From Acanthochlamys bracteata (lineage: Eukaryota; Streptophyta; Magnoliopsida; Pandanales; Velloziaceae): a DNA stretch of 64,000 nucleotides. The notes below the pieces were generated by a model. It was not told the origin of the DNA and searched no databases. It saw only the letters and a list, made by a program, of their open reading frames with translations. The first letter of the stretch is position 1. Every line of letters starts with the position of its first letter. Where the stretch lies: positions 5,727,501 through 5,791,500 of the forward strand of contig CM034132.1 of assembly GCA_019914995.1 (NCBI GenBank). Reading direction: 5' to 3'. Of the stretch, positions 12,116 through 23,576 are shown in pieces. The position numbers and the translations under genes were made by a program.

Positions 12116-12172
12116 CTCCACAATAGCTGGATGATTTATCTTCTTAGGGAAAAAACAAATCTTCCTCTGCCT
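12116..12172 (-). pseudogene. RKICF-type exon-like module
   Basis: The minus strand reads RQRKICFFPKKINHPAIVE, then GAG and GTGAGC. It is open and in the same frame as the copy at 17222-17281 (GRKICCCPEEMVHPAIEE) and those at ~20826-20880 and 5576-5635 (RKICFDPEEINDPASAE or KKICFDPEEINDPASAE). Conservation of residues across diverged DNA suggests it once coded for protein. The parent gene is unrecognised. Confidence 0.4.
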
Positions 12173-12999
12173 GTACTTATCTACAAAAGTTGACGCAAAC
12201 CTCAAATGTTTAAATAAAGCAAGTACAAATTAGAATCACATTAGCTAGCACCAACACCTATGAAACAAACCAAAGAAGGAAGCACAAACCCTAAAGGTAT
12301 GAATTTCAAACATCACAATCTAGGACCGCTGGTTCATCTAGCCTGAAAGGATGAGAATGACAGGAGAAAAAAGCGAAATCAAGCAGAATCAAAGGAACAA
12401 AGGTAAGCAAACAAATTAACGATAAGGGAAACGACTGCTTGACCTGTTGCCAGATTTGAACAAAAATGGGCAACCTGAACCTGCCTTGCAGCTGTGTTGA
12501 TATGCTTTGTGAAGCAAATATAACTGAGAAAACAATTTAAGATGTGATTAGTCAGGTGAAAGCGGCAATATACCCTAATAACTAAACCAGTAAACAAAAG
12601 AAAATAAAAACTGAAGCTCATAATTAACTCCTATGTTCTCAGTACCAAGCATAAGCTTATTAACCAGTATTCACTCTAAATTGGTTGAGATTTGATAAAT
12701 TAGTAGAGAGCTGAAACTAACAAGCAAAACAGATACTAAAGTATCAAACAAGACGTTAATACTTTTCAAGAATTAGCAATCTTTAGCAATGAAATTAATT
12801 TAGAATACAATAACAACTCCTAGAAGTCCACCATTTGCATCTGGAAAGTAGTATCCTGAGGATATAACTACAACAAACAAAAACTGAATATCTAGCTCTT
12901 GGTTCGCGCATTCATGACTATGAAATACATTACACCAAGCAAAAAACCAATGTCTTGAACAACCAACGGGCAAAAACAACGATCGGAGTGATGTGGCGG

Positions 13000-14480
13000 G
13001 GATGAAGATGTCAACCTGGTGGTCAAGGACTAGGGAAGTCCTAGGGGAGGCCGTTAGATCTTTTTACCTCAAGGGAAGTGGAAAAGAGACAAAACAATCA
13101 ACGTACAATAACTTACAAATAATAGCTGGACTCAAAAAAGCAGGCACCTTAACTACCCACAATTCATTTAAAGCACTGAAGTTCATGTCGAACCTTCAAC
13201 TAGCACTTAATCAGTATGCAACAAAACTAACAGCTAACAAGCAACATGTCGTATTGAAGATGAGAAGTTTGACGTCCGGCCTAAACTCCAGTGGTTTTTC
13301 CAACCTCAATTAAAAGCAAGACAGCAAAAATTATTTAACATGCTAGCAAACCAAAAATTCAAACCAGTAGTTACAAGTACCTAGAGAAGCTCATAACTTA
13401 ACTGGGCAAGCGAATGACTGCTTGATTTATTGCCAGCATTGGAGACAGGTTGATCCTCCAACTTCAACTTGATTCTTTAATTTGAAGGGAAGAAGGAGAA
13501 ATGACAAACATTTTTAGTATCTAGCAAACGAACAAGAAGAAGCTAAACAATGACTCAGAGAAGCATGTATGTATTCAAGAAGCAGGCAACTTAACCATGG
13601 AAGAATGCTACTACTTGATTGAATACTTTTATCAACGTAATAGAATAGATCGACTTGAATGCAACAAATTCTACATGAGAAGAACACTGCAAATAGTTGA
13701 TTTGGGTCTAACTTGATGGCAATTAAACCCACTCGGTATTCACCTATCGATTGGATAGACATTTCCATTTCAGAATCTTCTCCATCTGAAAGCAGTTGTT
13801 CTATAGGGGCCACCCAGGTCTTCAATAGTTCCGCTTCTGATGAGGGGGTCCGAAATGACTTCTTCTTCTCCACAAAATACGACCGATAATGTAACTAATA
13901 TTTCCTCCTTTCTTTCAGGGGAAGAGGAATAGGAGCGGATTTGCCATCCACCTGGTCTCCCGAAGACTTTACCTGGCTGGTGCTAAGAAAGTAGGTCGTC
14001 CAACCAGCACTTCAATGCAAGGCGGGAAAGATAATCAGAATGCAGAAAAACAAAGAACCTAAGAAGCAACAGAAAGATTCAAAGAAAAAGGAGACTTAAC
14101 TAAGCAGTCAAACGAATGCTTGATTCCATTGATTGCTTGCAATGAGAAAAAAAGTTAGACCACCAACCACCACTAACTGCAGCTATTTTTGGAGAACCTC
14201 ACAAAGCAAACTACGCAGAAAAGGTGACTTGAGACGTCATCTTCTAACCTGAAAAAATGAACATGAAGAAAACAAGAAAAATAAGCTAGTTAAGGAGAAA
14301 CGAAGAGAATCAGGTAAGCAAACGATTTAACGGAAAAAGCAAAATGATTGCTTGATCCGTTGCCTGCATTGAAAGAAAGTGGCTACTCCAAATGGCAAAG
14401 CCCTACAGCTGTATTCAGATGCCTTGACAAAGAAAAAAGAAAAGGATGATTCCAGTAAAAGCTAAAAAGAGATGATGCAA
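13000..14480 (-). repeat. Run of exon-like modules (block C3)
   Basis: An LKDLT-type module at 13002-13067 is followed by cores near 13190-13215, 13270-13310, 13435-13485, 14000-14025, 14165-14205 and 14350-14420. The core at 13270-13310 reads LEKPLEFRPDVKLL on the minus strand, parallel to FQKPQEFRLDAELLFNA at 3505-3537 and 18925-18957. The run is interrupted by an inserted segment at ~13640-13995. Confidence 0.45.
13640..13995 (-). other. Inserted coding-like segment of unknown origin
   Basis: Blocks B at ~3840 and ~19270 pass directly from ttgattgaatg...to ccaaccagcact, but here ~350 bp intervene. The insert is richer in GC than its surroundings. It holds most of a 119-codon minus-strand frame (13514-13873) whose first ~60 residues look protein-like: KKSFRTPSSEAELLKTWVAP, then an acidic SDGEDSEMEM run. 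I do not recognise it. It may be a captured gene fragment or part of a mobile element. No terminal repeats are obvious. Confidence 0.4.
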
Positions 14481-15589
14481 CAAATAAAAAAATTTGATGT
14501 GATTATTTTTTTGAAAATTGCAAAATAATAATAGCCAGATAATTACAAATTGAAAGTCACTTGACATCTGGTGATTATTCGGATGTAGTCATTGAACAAA
14601 CAGTTGTACAAAAAATCCAAGACAATTTCAATAATTGTGCACCAATTAATAGGAGGAAATCATATCAAGTTATTTTGATCATGGAACAAACAAACAAAGA
14701 AGAAGATGAAAACTAATGGATTCAAAGAAGTATGCAAAAAACTAGCTACTAAGAAAGTCACTTGGGTGATCGAAGGCATTGAAGAACAGTTGTCCATCTA
14801 ACCAGCACTCACTTCGTTATTTTGACATGGAAAAAACTGAGAGAAGGAAAAACTAATTAGTATGCAAATAAGCTATTAAGAAGGAACACGATAAATCAAA
14901 CAAGAAGAAAAGTTAACTATCAACATTGCTTTGCATGGAAGAGAAGTTCACAGTAATGAAGCTCAAAGATCAACATAAATTCACATGTAACAAATCACAC
15001 CTCTGTTTTAGATGGATGATTTTATCTTCTCAAGACAAATCTGCCTCAGGCCTATACCAAGTACTAGAGAAATATCAAGGATGGGGTCAATAGAAAGTCA
15101 GATAACCATACTGCTCCAAAACAAAACAAATATAGCAATTTTAAATACAAACATAAGAACATATCACCAAATCGTATCTATTGTTTTAAAACATAGGTCT
15201 CACCTTTATAGAAGCTTAGCGACAAAAATTTAGAAATTTCATCTCAATTTGATTCATAGTCCTTTTCAACTAATGCCAAGTTTGCACCTTATTAGATAAC
15301 AAAGATTTTCGAATTTTAGAAGGCACATTTACAACAAGTTACAACATTATTGACTAATAACCATGAAATGGGTAGTACTAAACCATCATATACCCCTATG
15401 CCATTCTACTTGTTGATCCAAGAAGTGAAAAGCTAACAATGAAGAAAATAGATCCAAAATTAAGTGACACAAGTTAAACAAAAAAAGAATTTGATTCCAA
15501 AGAACATCAAGAGGCTTTGCATTCAGCCAGTGGACTGACATAAAAAAAGAAACCACGTTGGTAACAATAGATTGTCCAATCAGGAATGA

Positions 15590-16700
15590 CGCTCACCTGT
15601 CTGCGCTAGCTGGATGAATTTATCTTCTCAAGATAAAAACAAATCTTCCTCAGGCTACATCAAGTACTAGACAAACATCAAGGACGGAGTCAATAAAAAG
15701 TCAATAACCATACAACTCCAAAAAATAAATTGAACATAAAAAACATCCACTCATGACATCCGTCGTACTAAAAATTTCAACCAGAAAATGCAACTATTGA
15801 TCCATAATTCTATTAACCTAACCTCAACTAAATGATAAACACTACCAACACAAAGTAATCATATAGAGCTTAGAAAGCTCTTAGTACTTTCTTAGCACTA
15901 CCTCCTAACTTTAAATTGTTGCCTATAAAAAGAGAAAACGAATATTAATACTCCAACTACGAATTAGCAAGAATGAAGTCAATTGAAAATCAAAACGTAG
16001 CCGATACCAACAATTTATTTGCCTTTATCCACTTAAAAGTTTGATTATTTATTATTTTAATGACAATTCTTGATTGGCTGGATTCTTCTTAATCAATTCA
16101 TGATCAGCTTGATTATTTTTAGAGGAAAGAGACACAGTAAGAGGACTAAACAACAAGCTAAGCTGGGAGTCAAACCTAAACAGCACATAGCCATTAATAA
16201 AAGCACAACTAGTGACAAACACATAAAAAGTTTCCAAAATACCCTACGAGGTTTGAAACCAAAAAACGTGAAGATGGTAAAAAGAGAATTACGAAACCAT
16301 GATGGGGAAGGAAGATATAATGAACCTGCTTAGTGTTTGGGACTTCAAGTTGTGAATACGGAATTCTAATATCGCAGTTCAACTGTTAAAAATTTGGGAA
16401 GAAGGAAAAGCTCATTTGAAAGAAACTAAATAATAATGAAAATAAAAATAAAATAAAATACAGGAAAATAAAACAAAAAAATTACTAAATGCTTTTGAGA
16501 ATTTGTAAATGATGATATCAGAATAGATGAACTATAAATGTGATTCCCAGGTTTCTGCATCACTAATAGATAAATTCTCATTTTAGATTAGAAATTATGC
16601 ATCATGCAAAGTTCTTGCATAAGTGCTAAGATCTTCCGAATAGGCATAATGGCAAACCTTGTAATCCTAAACAATTTTCACAAAAGAAGTGCTAAATTGC
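15590..16700. repeat. Duplicated block D, copy 2
   Basis: This matches 5560-7400 in order, starting at a degraded RKICF-type module (15596-15655) and continuing through aacgnattcaattgnaaatcaaaac and gggnaaggaagatanaatga. It is shorter because it has only one version of the internal ~550 bp piece. Confidence 0.6.
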
Positions 16701-18039
16701 AATCGAAGATAAAATTAAACATATTAAATTTTAAGGAAACTTAACAAATTACAATTAATCATTCAACAACTAACTCGGTTTCTGTACTACTGCCACATTC
16801 ACATCGCCATTCTCAACCTAAATGGATAAACAACTAAGACAAGAAAGCTCATTTTGAAAGCAATCAGTAACAAATTGATATAATCAGAATTGTTTACTCC
16901 GTAAGATTATTTAATAATGCTAGTGCAAGCAACAGGAGACTTTATGAAAGATTTACCAAACAGTAGCATTCGTTGTGTCTAATGGAGAACTATTGCACAG
17001 CGAGGCAAATTGACAAAATCTTGAGAGCAGCAAATGCCAAAAAATATCAAAACTATCCACTTTACAGTTAAACAGAGAATATCAAATTTGTAAAGAGTTT
17101 CCCACACAAGATTCAATGTCTACAAATTCCACAGGGCCAATTCCATAGGGCTGGACAGGAGCATGAAAAGAACAAAGTGTAGACTATCAAGCAGCAACAT
17201 TGATTCATTGGGAACGAAGCTCACCTCTTCAATAGCTGGATGAACCATCTCCTCAGGACAACAACATATCTTCCTCCCGTCGAAAATGCATTAGGGAAAC
17301 ATCAAGGATTAAGTATAGAAACTTTGTAACCTGCTAATCCAAAATAAAACTGATACAGTCTTTCTAATTTACACATAAACAATTATCCACTTAATGGTAT
17401 CTACTGTGTTAAGCTCAAGTTACCCATTTACAGAAATCAGACCACAAAATTTAGAAATCAGAATTCCGACTCAATTTGCTCTATAATTCCTTTCAAAAAA
17501 CCCAAGTTTCCACTTTATAAAATATAAGAAACTTTTTCAAATCTAAAACATATGTTTCTAATAGTTACAACATTGGTTTTAATAATCATGAAGGATGGTA
17601 CTAAACAACAATCGCATTCCCTGAAATACCATTCTATTTGTTAATCCAAAATGCTCTACTGTACTCTTCGATTAATTGGAAGATGCAAAAAGCTCACATT
17701 GAAGAAAATATATGTGAAAATGCTAAAACTAAAAATTCAATTCCATAAAACACCATACCTTTTTGCATTCAGTCAGAAGATTGTCATTAAGAAAGTTGCA
17801 AATCATGATAACGGAATGATGTCCAAGCAGCTTTCTGCAAGAATTATAACCACACATGCACTGTCACATAATTCACTAGGCAACACTGTAAATAGTTTTC
17901 TATTGCTCATCAGGAAGATTAGAATGTTATTATATTTATACTAACATTTATTATCTTTTCCCTCAACTGTACATATCGTATTATCCATTGTTTACAAGAA
18001 TCAAAAAATACAAAATCTTGAGCTATGTTAAAGTGAATA
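16701..18039. other. Array sequence without a recognised gene
   Basis: AT-rich sequence of the array. It contains the best preserved RKICF-type module (17222-17281, minus: GRKICCCPEEMVHPAIEE followed by GTGAGC). Sequence at ~17300-17650 is shared with 5230-5400 and 20490-20640 (plus strand ctntttnntccaaaa, taataatcatgaag). Nothing else is recognised. Confidence 0.4.
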
Positions 18040-18359
18040 TTTCCGTTGCATGGTATTTCCATAATGGATTTTATAATTCCTCTAATCAAAACACTTTATA
18101 TTTGCTAAACAAGCAAGCTTTTTGCTCAATGGCAAAACTACATGACTGAACATATGTGCAGTGCAAAAAAAAAAAAAAAAAAAAAGAAATAAATAAGAAA
18201 ATAAAAACTCACTAACCTCAAAAAAATACTGCATGTTAACTCTAAACTTACTGGCCTCAATTGGCATAGTGGAGGTAAATTAGCTGTCAGTATTTTGGTA
18301 GTTTGAACCTACTTACATCTAGTTTGGTACTTGTGTTTATAGGGAAGACTCTACCCAAA

Positions 18360-18550
18360 ATTTTCAAATTTTGGTACGAGTTGGGTTTTGAGTTAAGCAT
18401 TGGTCTTGGCTTAATAGGCTAGGTCAAGCTTAGGTCTTACCTGGACTTGTTTAGTCCAATGCCAGTCAAGACACCAACCTGGGCCATGACAGGCACTACA
18501 CTGAAAAAGCCCAGTAAGGCTTAAGGTTGGCCCAGCTTAGGTCGTCACAT
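18360..18550. mobile_element. Fragment resembling the end of the Tekay-type LTR
   Basis: The stretch aataggctaggtcaagc...ttacctggacttgtttagtccaatgcc parallels the last ~90 bp of the solo LTR at 26371-29712 (ctgggctgggccgagc...cttaggcttggtttagtctagtgcc). It is a diverged fossil fragment. Neither end nor a target duplication could be placed. Confidence 0.4.
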
Positions 18551-18779
18551 ATAGGTAAATAAACAAATTATACTGGACCACTATCACTTGAAATAGTTGA
18601 AATACAAGCATACAACATTCATATAGGGGGCACGATAAACTCCACATAAATCACAAGAAGTACGGTTTCTACAGCTTCGAGAATGTATTAATTAAAATGA
18701 ATACATGCAGCAAAAGGTTTTGCCTTTGTAAGAGGAATCTTGCCCTCTCAGACCCTACAAATCATTTCCTTTCAGTGTG

Positions 18780-21700
18780 AGAAAGAAAACTCAATCTCAA
18801 TTGCAGGAAAACTAATAGCTGAGAAGCAACAATCGAATCAAAGAAGAAGAGAACTTAACTATCAACACATGCGTCAACTTGATCAATTCCTTTGCATTGA
18901 AGAGAAGTTCGGCATCTAACCTAAACTCCTGTGGTTTTTGAAACCTGAATTGAAGAGTAAGACAGGAAAATTAATCAGCATGCAAGTAAGCCAAAAATTC
19001 TAAGCAGCAATAAAGGATTTGGAGAAGCATGCAACTTAACTAAGCAGGCGAATGATTACTAGATTTATTGCCGGCATTGAAGACAGGTTCATCCTTCACC
19101 TAGCACTTGATTCTTTAAATCTCACGAGAAAGAGAATGGAAAACAATTATTACTCTCTAAGCAAACTGAACAAGAAATAAACAAGGACTCAGAGAAGCAC
19201 GAAAGGATACAAAGAAGCAGGCAAATTAACTACGTAAGATGCTACTGCTTGATTGAATGCCTCTGTCAAAGACTCCGCCGACCAACCAGCACTCCGTTGG
19301 TTTATTACATTTAACAAATAGATCGCAGGAAAGATAATCAGTATGCAAGAAAAGAAAGAACTTAAGAAGCAACAGAAGGAACAATGAAAAAGGGAACTTT
19401 TAACTAAGCAGTTAAACGACTGCTTGATTTGATTGATTGCTTGCCACGAGAAAAAGTTAGACCACCAAGAACCACTAACTGCAGCTACTTTTGGACAAAC
19501 TACAATGCAAAGTAAAAGCAGAAAAGGTGTCTTGAGACATCACTAACCTGAAAGGATTAAAATGAAGAAAACAACAACTAAGCAAGTTAAGAAGAAAAGA
19601 GTAGAATAAGGTAATCAAATGGTTTAGCTGAAAAAGCAAAATGATTGCTTTAGTTGTTGCCTGCATTGAAAGGAAATTGGCCACTCCAACAGGCAAGCGC
19701 TACAGCTGCATCCAGATGCGTTGACAAAGCAAAAATTAATTGCCGAAGCAATTTAAGAAGAAGTGATTATTCTAATAGAAGCTACAAATACCTAGACAAT
19801 CGCAACAAACAGAAACTTTTAACCTACCACTTAACTAACTGAAGTTGACATGGAAGAGATGGGAAACCATTTGACCAAACAACACCAGTATGAATACAAC
19901 ACACCAAGTTGTAGCATTCCTCACAACCATGACATCAAGTAGCATTATTCTAGATATAAGTTGCAAAATCTTAACTTTACAATGCTGAAGATGACAAACT
20001 GATGGCCAAGGACTAAAAGAGCTCTAACGGAGGCATTAGATCTTATAACCTAAAGGGAAGAGGAAGAGGGACAAAAACAATTATCGGTGCAAGAAGACGA
20101 ATCAACTTAAGCCACAATAAATGGATTTAAAGAAGCAGACCACTTAACTAGCCATGAAAAAATTCGCTTCATTGATTGAAAGAATTGAAGAAGTGTGGTC
20201 CTCTGACAAGCAATCAATTGTTATTTTGACATGGAACATAACGAGGGAAGGAAAAATTGAATAGTATGCAAGAAAGCTAAGACCTAAGAAGGAACATGAC
20301 AAATCAAAGAAAAAGAACTTAACTATCAACAAGTGGGATGAGTTGATCAATTGCCTTGCATCGAAGGGAAGTTCGCAAAAAATAAAGCCAGACAACAACA
20401 CAAATTCGCAAGAAACAAATCACACCTCTGTATTAGATGGATTATTTACCTTCTCAAGACAAACAAATCCACCTCGGGCCTATGCCAAGTACTAGAGAAA
20501 TCAAGGATAGAGTTAAATAGAAAGTTGATAACCATACATCCAAAAGAAGACAAGTTACAGCGTTGATTAGTAATAATCATGAAGTGAGTAGTACTAAAAC
20601 AGTATATACCCTCGACTACCATTCTGCTTGTTGATCTAAAAAGAACAAATCCTATTGTTACTCTTCGGTTAATAACAAGAAGCAATAAACTTAACAATGA
20701 AGAAAATAAAGTCAAGGATCCAATGATAAAATATTAAAAGAAAGTATATAATTGCTTAGAATGCCAGTCACTACATTAACAAACTAATAATGGCAAGATA
20801 GGTTGTCAAATCAGGAACAATGCTCAACTCTGCACTCGCTGGATCATTTATCTCCTCGGGATCAAAACAAATCTTCCTCAGGCCTACATTAAGTAATAGA
20901 GAAAAAATAAAGGATGGAGTCATATATAAAGTCAATTAACTATACTACTCCAAAACAAAGCCAAAGTAATCCATTCTTAATGTTTATATAAAAAGCCATC
21001 CACTCAATGGCATCATCTATTAAATTCACGTTACTAGCTACAGAAACCAAATCACAAAATTTTTCAATCAATAAATGCAACTCAATTTGATCTATGATTC
21101 AATCACCTAATCTCAAACAACATGATGGACACTACAAACACAAAGCAACCATAGTAGAGCTTAAAGAGCTCTTACTTCTTTATTAGCACTACCTTGAAAT
21201 TTTAAATGGTTGCTTATACACAGAGAAAATGAGCATTATTGACTCCTGCTACAAAACAGCAAGAACGAATTCAATTGCAAATCAAAACCTGTTAGATACC
21301 AACAAACATCTTTACCTTTATCCGCTTAAAAGTTTGATTCAGTTTTAATTTAATGACAATTCTTGATTGGGTTTCTTCTTAATCACTCCTTGATTAGCTT
21401 GATTCTTCTTAAAGGAAACAAACGCAAGTAACAGAACTAAAGAACAAGCTACCCTGAGGGTAATGCCTAAGCAGCACATAGTCATTATAAAAACACAACT
21501 TATAAATTATTTCCAAAGACAATGTAAATCTTGAAAAACGAAAAAATAGAAATGGCAAAAAGGGAATCATTGTTTTGCAAATTATTAAATGAAGACGTAA
21601 CCATCATGGGTAAGGAAGATAGAATGAGCCTATAATCTCCATTTGCGTCTATTTAGTATGAAATTGAACCCACCTGTTTCCTGTTTGTGACTTCCACTTT

Positions 21701-21798
21701 TGAAAGGCTGAATACTAGTTGACTACAGCTTCTTCTAAGGTCTACCTCGTAATAGTTGCGTCATACTTCTTTCTTAGCTCTACCTCATAATTTTTAGA
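18780..21798. repeat. Duplicated block B, copy 2
   Basis: This is a close match of 3362-6570, cut off by the sequence gap. Its left junction near gagaaagaaa joins block E sequence (ccctctcagaccctac) directly to block B, unlike copy 1. It has an LKDLT-type module at 19981-20050 and RKICF-type modules at ~20426-20480 and 20826-20880. It lacks ~134 bp at 19970/19971. Confidence 0.85.
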
Positions 21799-21898
21799 NN
21801 NNNNNNNNNNNNNNNNNNNNNNNNNNNNNNNNNNNNNNNNNNNNNNNNNNNNNNNNNNNNNNNNNNNNNNNNNNNNNNNNNNNNNNNNNNNNNNNNNN
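21799..21898. other. Assembly gap (100 N)
   Basis: Exactly 100 N characters, the usual placeholder for a gap of unknown size. Duplicated block B and a CACTA element both run into it. Confidence 0.99.
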
Positions 21899-21988
21899 TT
21901 TGATGAATATTATTGTGGTTTTACCGATTGATTTTTAGCTCTTACCGACTGCTTTATTCAGTCGGTGAAGACCTTATTTCTAGTAGTG
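21899..21988. mobile_element. Terminus of a CACTA transposon
   Basis: The segment ends CTTATTTCTAGTAGTG, which read outward-in is CACTACTAGAAATAAG, the terminal inverted repeat of plant CACTA (En/Spm) elements. Just inside it are paired ACCGACTG and CAGTCGGT motifs, typical subterminal repeats. The element extends left into the gap, so its other end and target duplication are not visible. Confidence 0.85.
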
Positions 21989-22419
21989 TGGTTCATGAAT
22001 AGATACTACATGGCAAACTTATAGTCTCTACTAATTTGTATTCTCACTGTTATGACGACTATTGAAGATATTGATGAAAACATTTTTTATTGCTCCGTTT
22101 TGTTAGATAATTATTAGTGAAAAAGTCTGCTGGAGCACCGGAGAAGCACTACAGAAAAAGCAAGCTGAAATGAGGAGGCTTGATTTTAGTCCAGTTATCT
22201 ATTTGTGTACAAAATCTCTAATTGTCTGTGTTGATTTGAAACACACTGAAACTATTGGATCAATATTAATGAAGAATGAAGGAACTACATTGTTCCTTAT
22301 TGAACACTTCTCCTTAGATCATATCATGACACAAACGTTATTGTTATGACGCAATTTCTAAAAGTATGTTTAATATGCATGCTGTGGTTATTTAAACTAC
22401 TAGTGACTTTATTATATAT

Positions 22420-23230
22420 GGAGATCTTTCTGGATGGGTTATGAAAGGTAAACTTACATGTCCCATTTGCAACAAAAATACATCTTAGGATAGTATAAAG
22501 AATTAAATATACTATCAGAGATCACGGACGATTTTTAGCTCTACTAAAGCATAATGTATTTTTACAAAAGTTTATGCCCATCGGATTGTGTGATCTTTTG
22601 AATAAGGACGCACTAAATGAATAAGGGAGCTCAATAGATTCTTTAGAATTTTATGCTCGAAGGTCAATAAAATGGGCTTTCTTGAGAAATTGCAAGAAAG
22701 TATAGTATCGATCCTATGCAAGTTGAAAATGATTTTTCTCCCGCCATTTTTTGATGTTACGGTGCACCTGACTGTACACCTATCTTTTGAAGCAAAAATT
22801 GCTCGCTCTGTTCAGTATCGATAGATGTAAATCATTGAGATTTTAGCATTTTTTTTGAAATATATTCTACGCATGTTCATTTAAAATATAATTTATTCAA
22901 ATTGTTAATTATGCCATCTATGTTCTTTTTAGGACTATTGGTAAGTTCAAATCTGTTTTGCATAACAAATTCGCCCCCAAGGATCAATTGCTGAGTCGTA
23001 TCTTGTGAAAGAGTGCTTGCATTTCTACTCAATGTATTTAATAGGAGAAGAAAACATTTTGAATAGGAGGATAGGAATTTAGATGCAGACTAAGCGTCGC
23101 TAGGTTCTATTCAGTGATTTCAGAAAGAGTTGAGCCAATTGGAGGTGTACAGTAAGGCTATCTAGATCATTACGAATTTGTAAATGCTGATTGGTTCGTG
23201 CTTTATAACTGCAATGAAGTTGATCCTTGA
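22420..23230 (+). pseudogene. Decayed CACTA tnp2-type transposase
   Basis: Translated plus-strand pieces resemble the tnp2/DUF4218 transposase of CACTA elements. DLSGWVMKGKLTCPICNKNT (22422-22481) matches the zinc-ribbon-like part, and nearby HGRFLAL parallels the family's HRRFLP. AESYLVKECLHFYSMYL (22990-23040) continues as IGEENILNRR and matches DUF4218. ADWFVLYNCNEVDP follows at ~23188-23229. Frameshifts and stops separate the pieces, so it cannot be functional. It lies outside the CACTA terminus at 21988, so it belongs to a different or rearranged element. The start and the flanking ends are not found. Confidence 0.75.
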
Positions 23231-23576
23231 CGATAACTTTCTTAACCTCGAGGTATTTCTAATATGTTAATTATCTTAACTCATGCTAAATATTTGTGAT
23301 AGAGAGTATGAAAATTTAATGATGATGGAGAATCACTAAATTTATAAGACGAGGCATAGAAGAGAATTTTCAAAATGGTTCAAAAACTAAGTAAGGTTTG
23401 CATATTAAATCAATTAATACAATTCTAATTGACTATTTTTTCTAATTGTTTTGAACAATATGATATTTTTAGATAAGATAATTGTAACACACAAATGACA
23501 ACACAATTAGCGCCGAAGTACGTGCACTTGCTAAATATCTAGATTAGCATGTTTGTAGAAGCAAGTTTAAATTTTA

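Larger units (their letters stand above)
11250..13150. repeat. Duplicated block A, copy 2
   Basis: This copy corresponds to 220-2450 without the MITE. It contains an RKICF-type module at 12116-12172 and an LKDLT-type module at 13002-13067. A (GA)n microsatellite at 11796-11822 is unique to this copy. Confidence 0.7.
1..21798 (-). repeat. Locally duplicated array of exon-like modules
   Basis: The whole stretch is built from blocks that recur at several positions: 220-2450 with 11250-13150, 3362-6570 with 18780-21798, 5560-7400 with 15590-16700, 8930-9320 with 18040-18785, and module runs at 7400-8560, 9900-10870 and 13000-14480. Within blocks, 60-130 bp cores recur every ~165-230 bp. On the minus strand each core follows a pyrimidine-rich stretch ending in AG, and some end at a GT. 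The plus strand is correspondingly purine-rich. No long open frame spans the region, so it looks like a multi-exon gene or gene family, duplicated and largely decayed, read on the minus strand. The parent gene is not identified. A leucine-rich-repeat gene with ~72 nt exons is one guess from the spacing. Noncoding repeats are the alternative. Confidence 0.5.

Noticed and set aside
12993-13313. 106-codon plus-strand frame
   Set aside because: It crosses several repeated modules on the strand opposite to their splice-like signals, and the parallel blocks do not keep it open.
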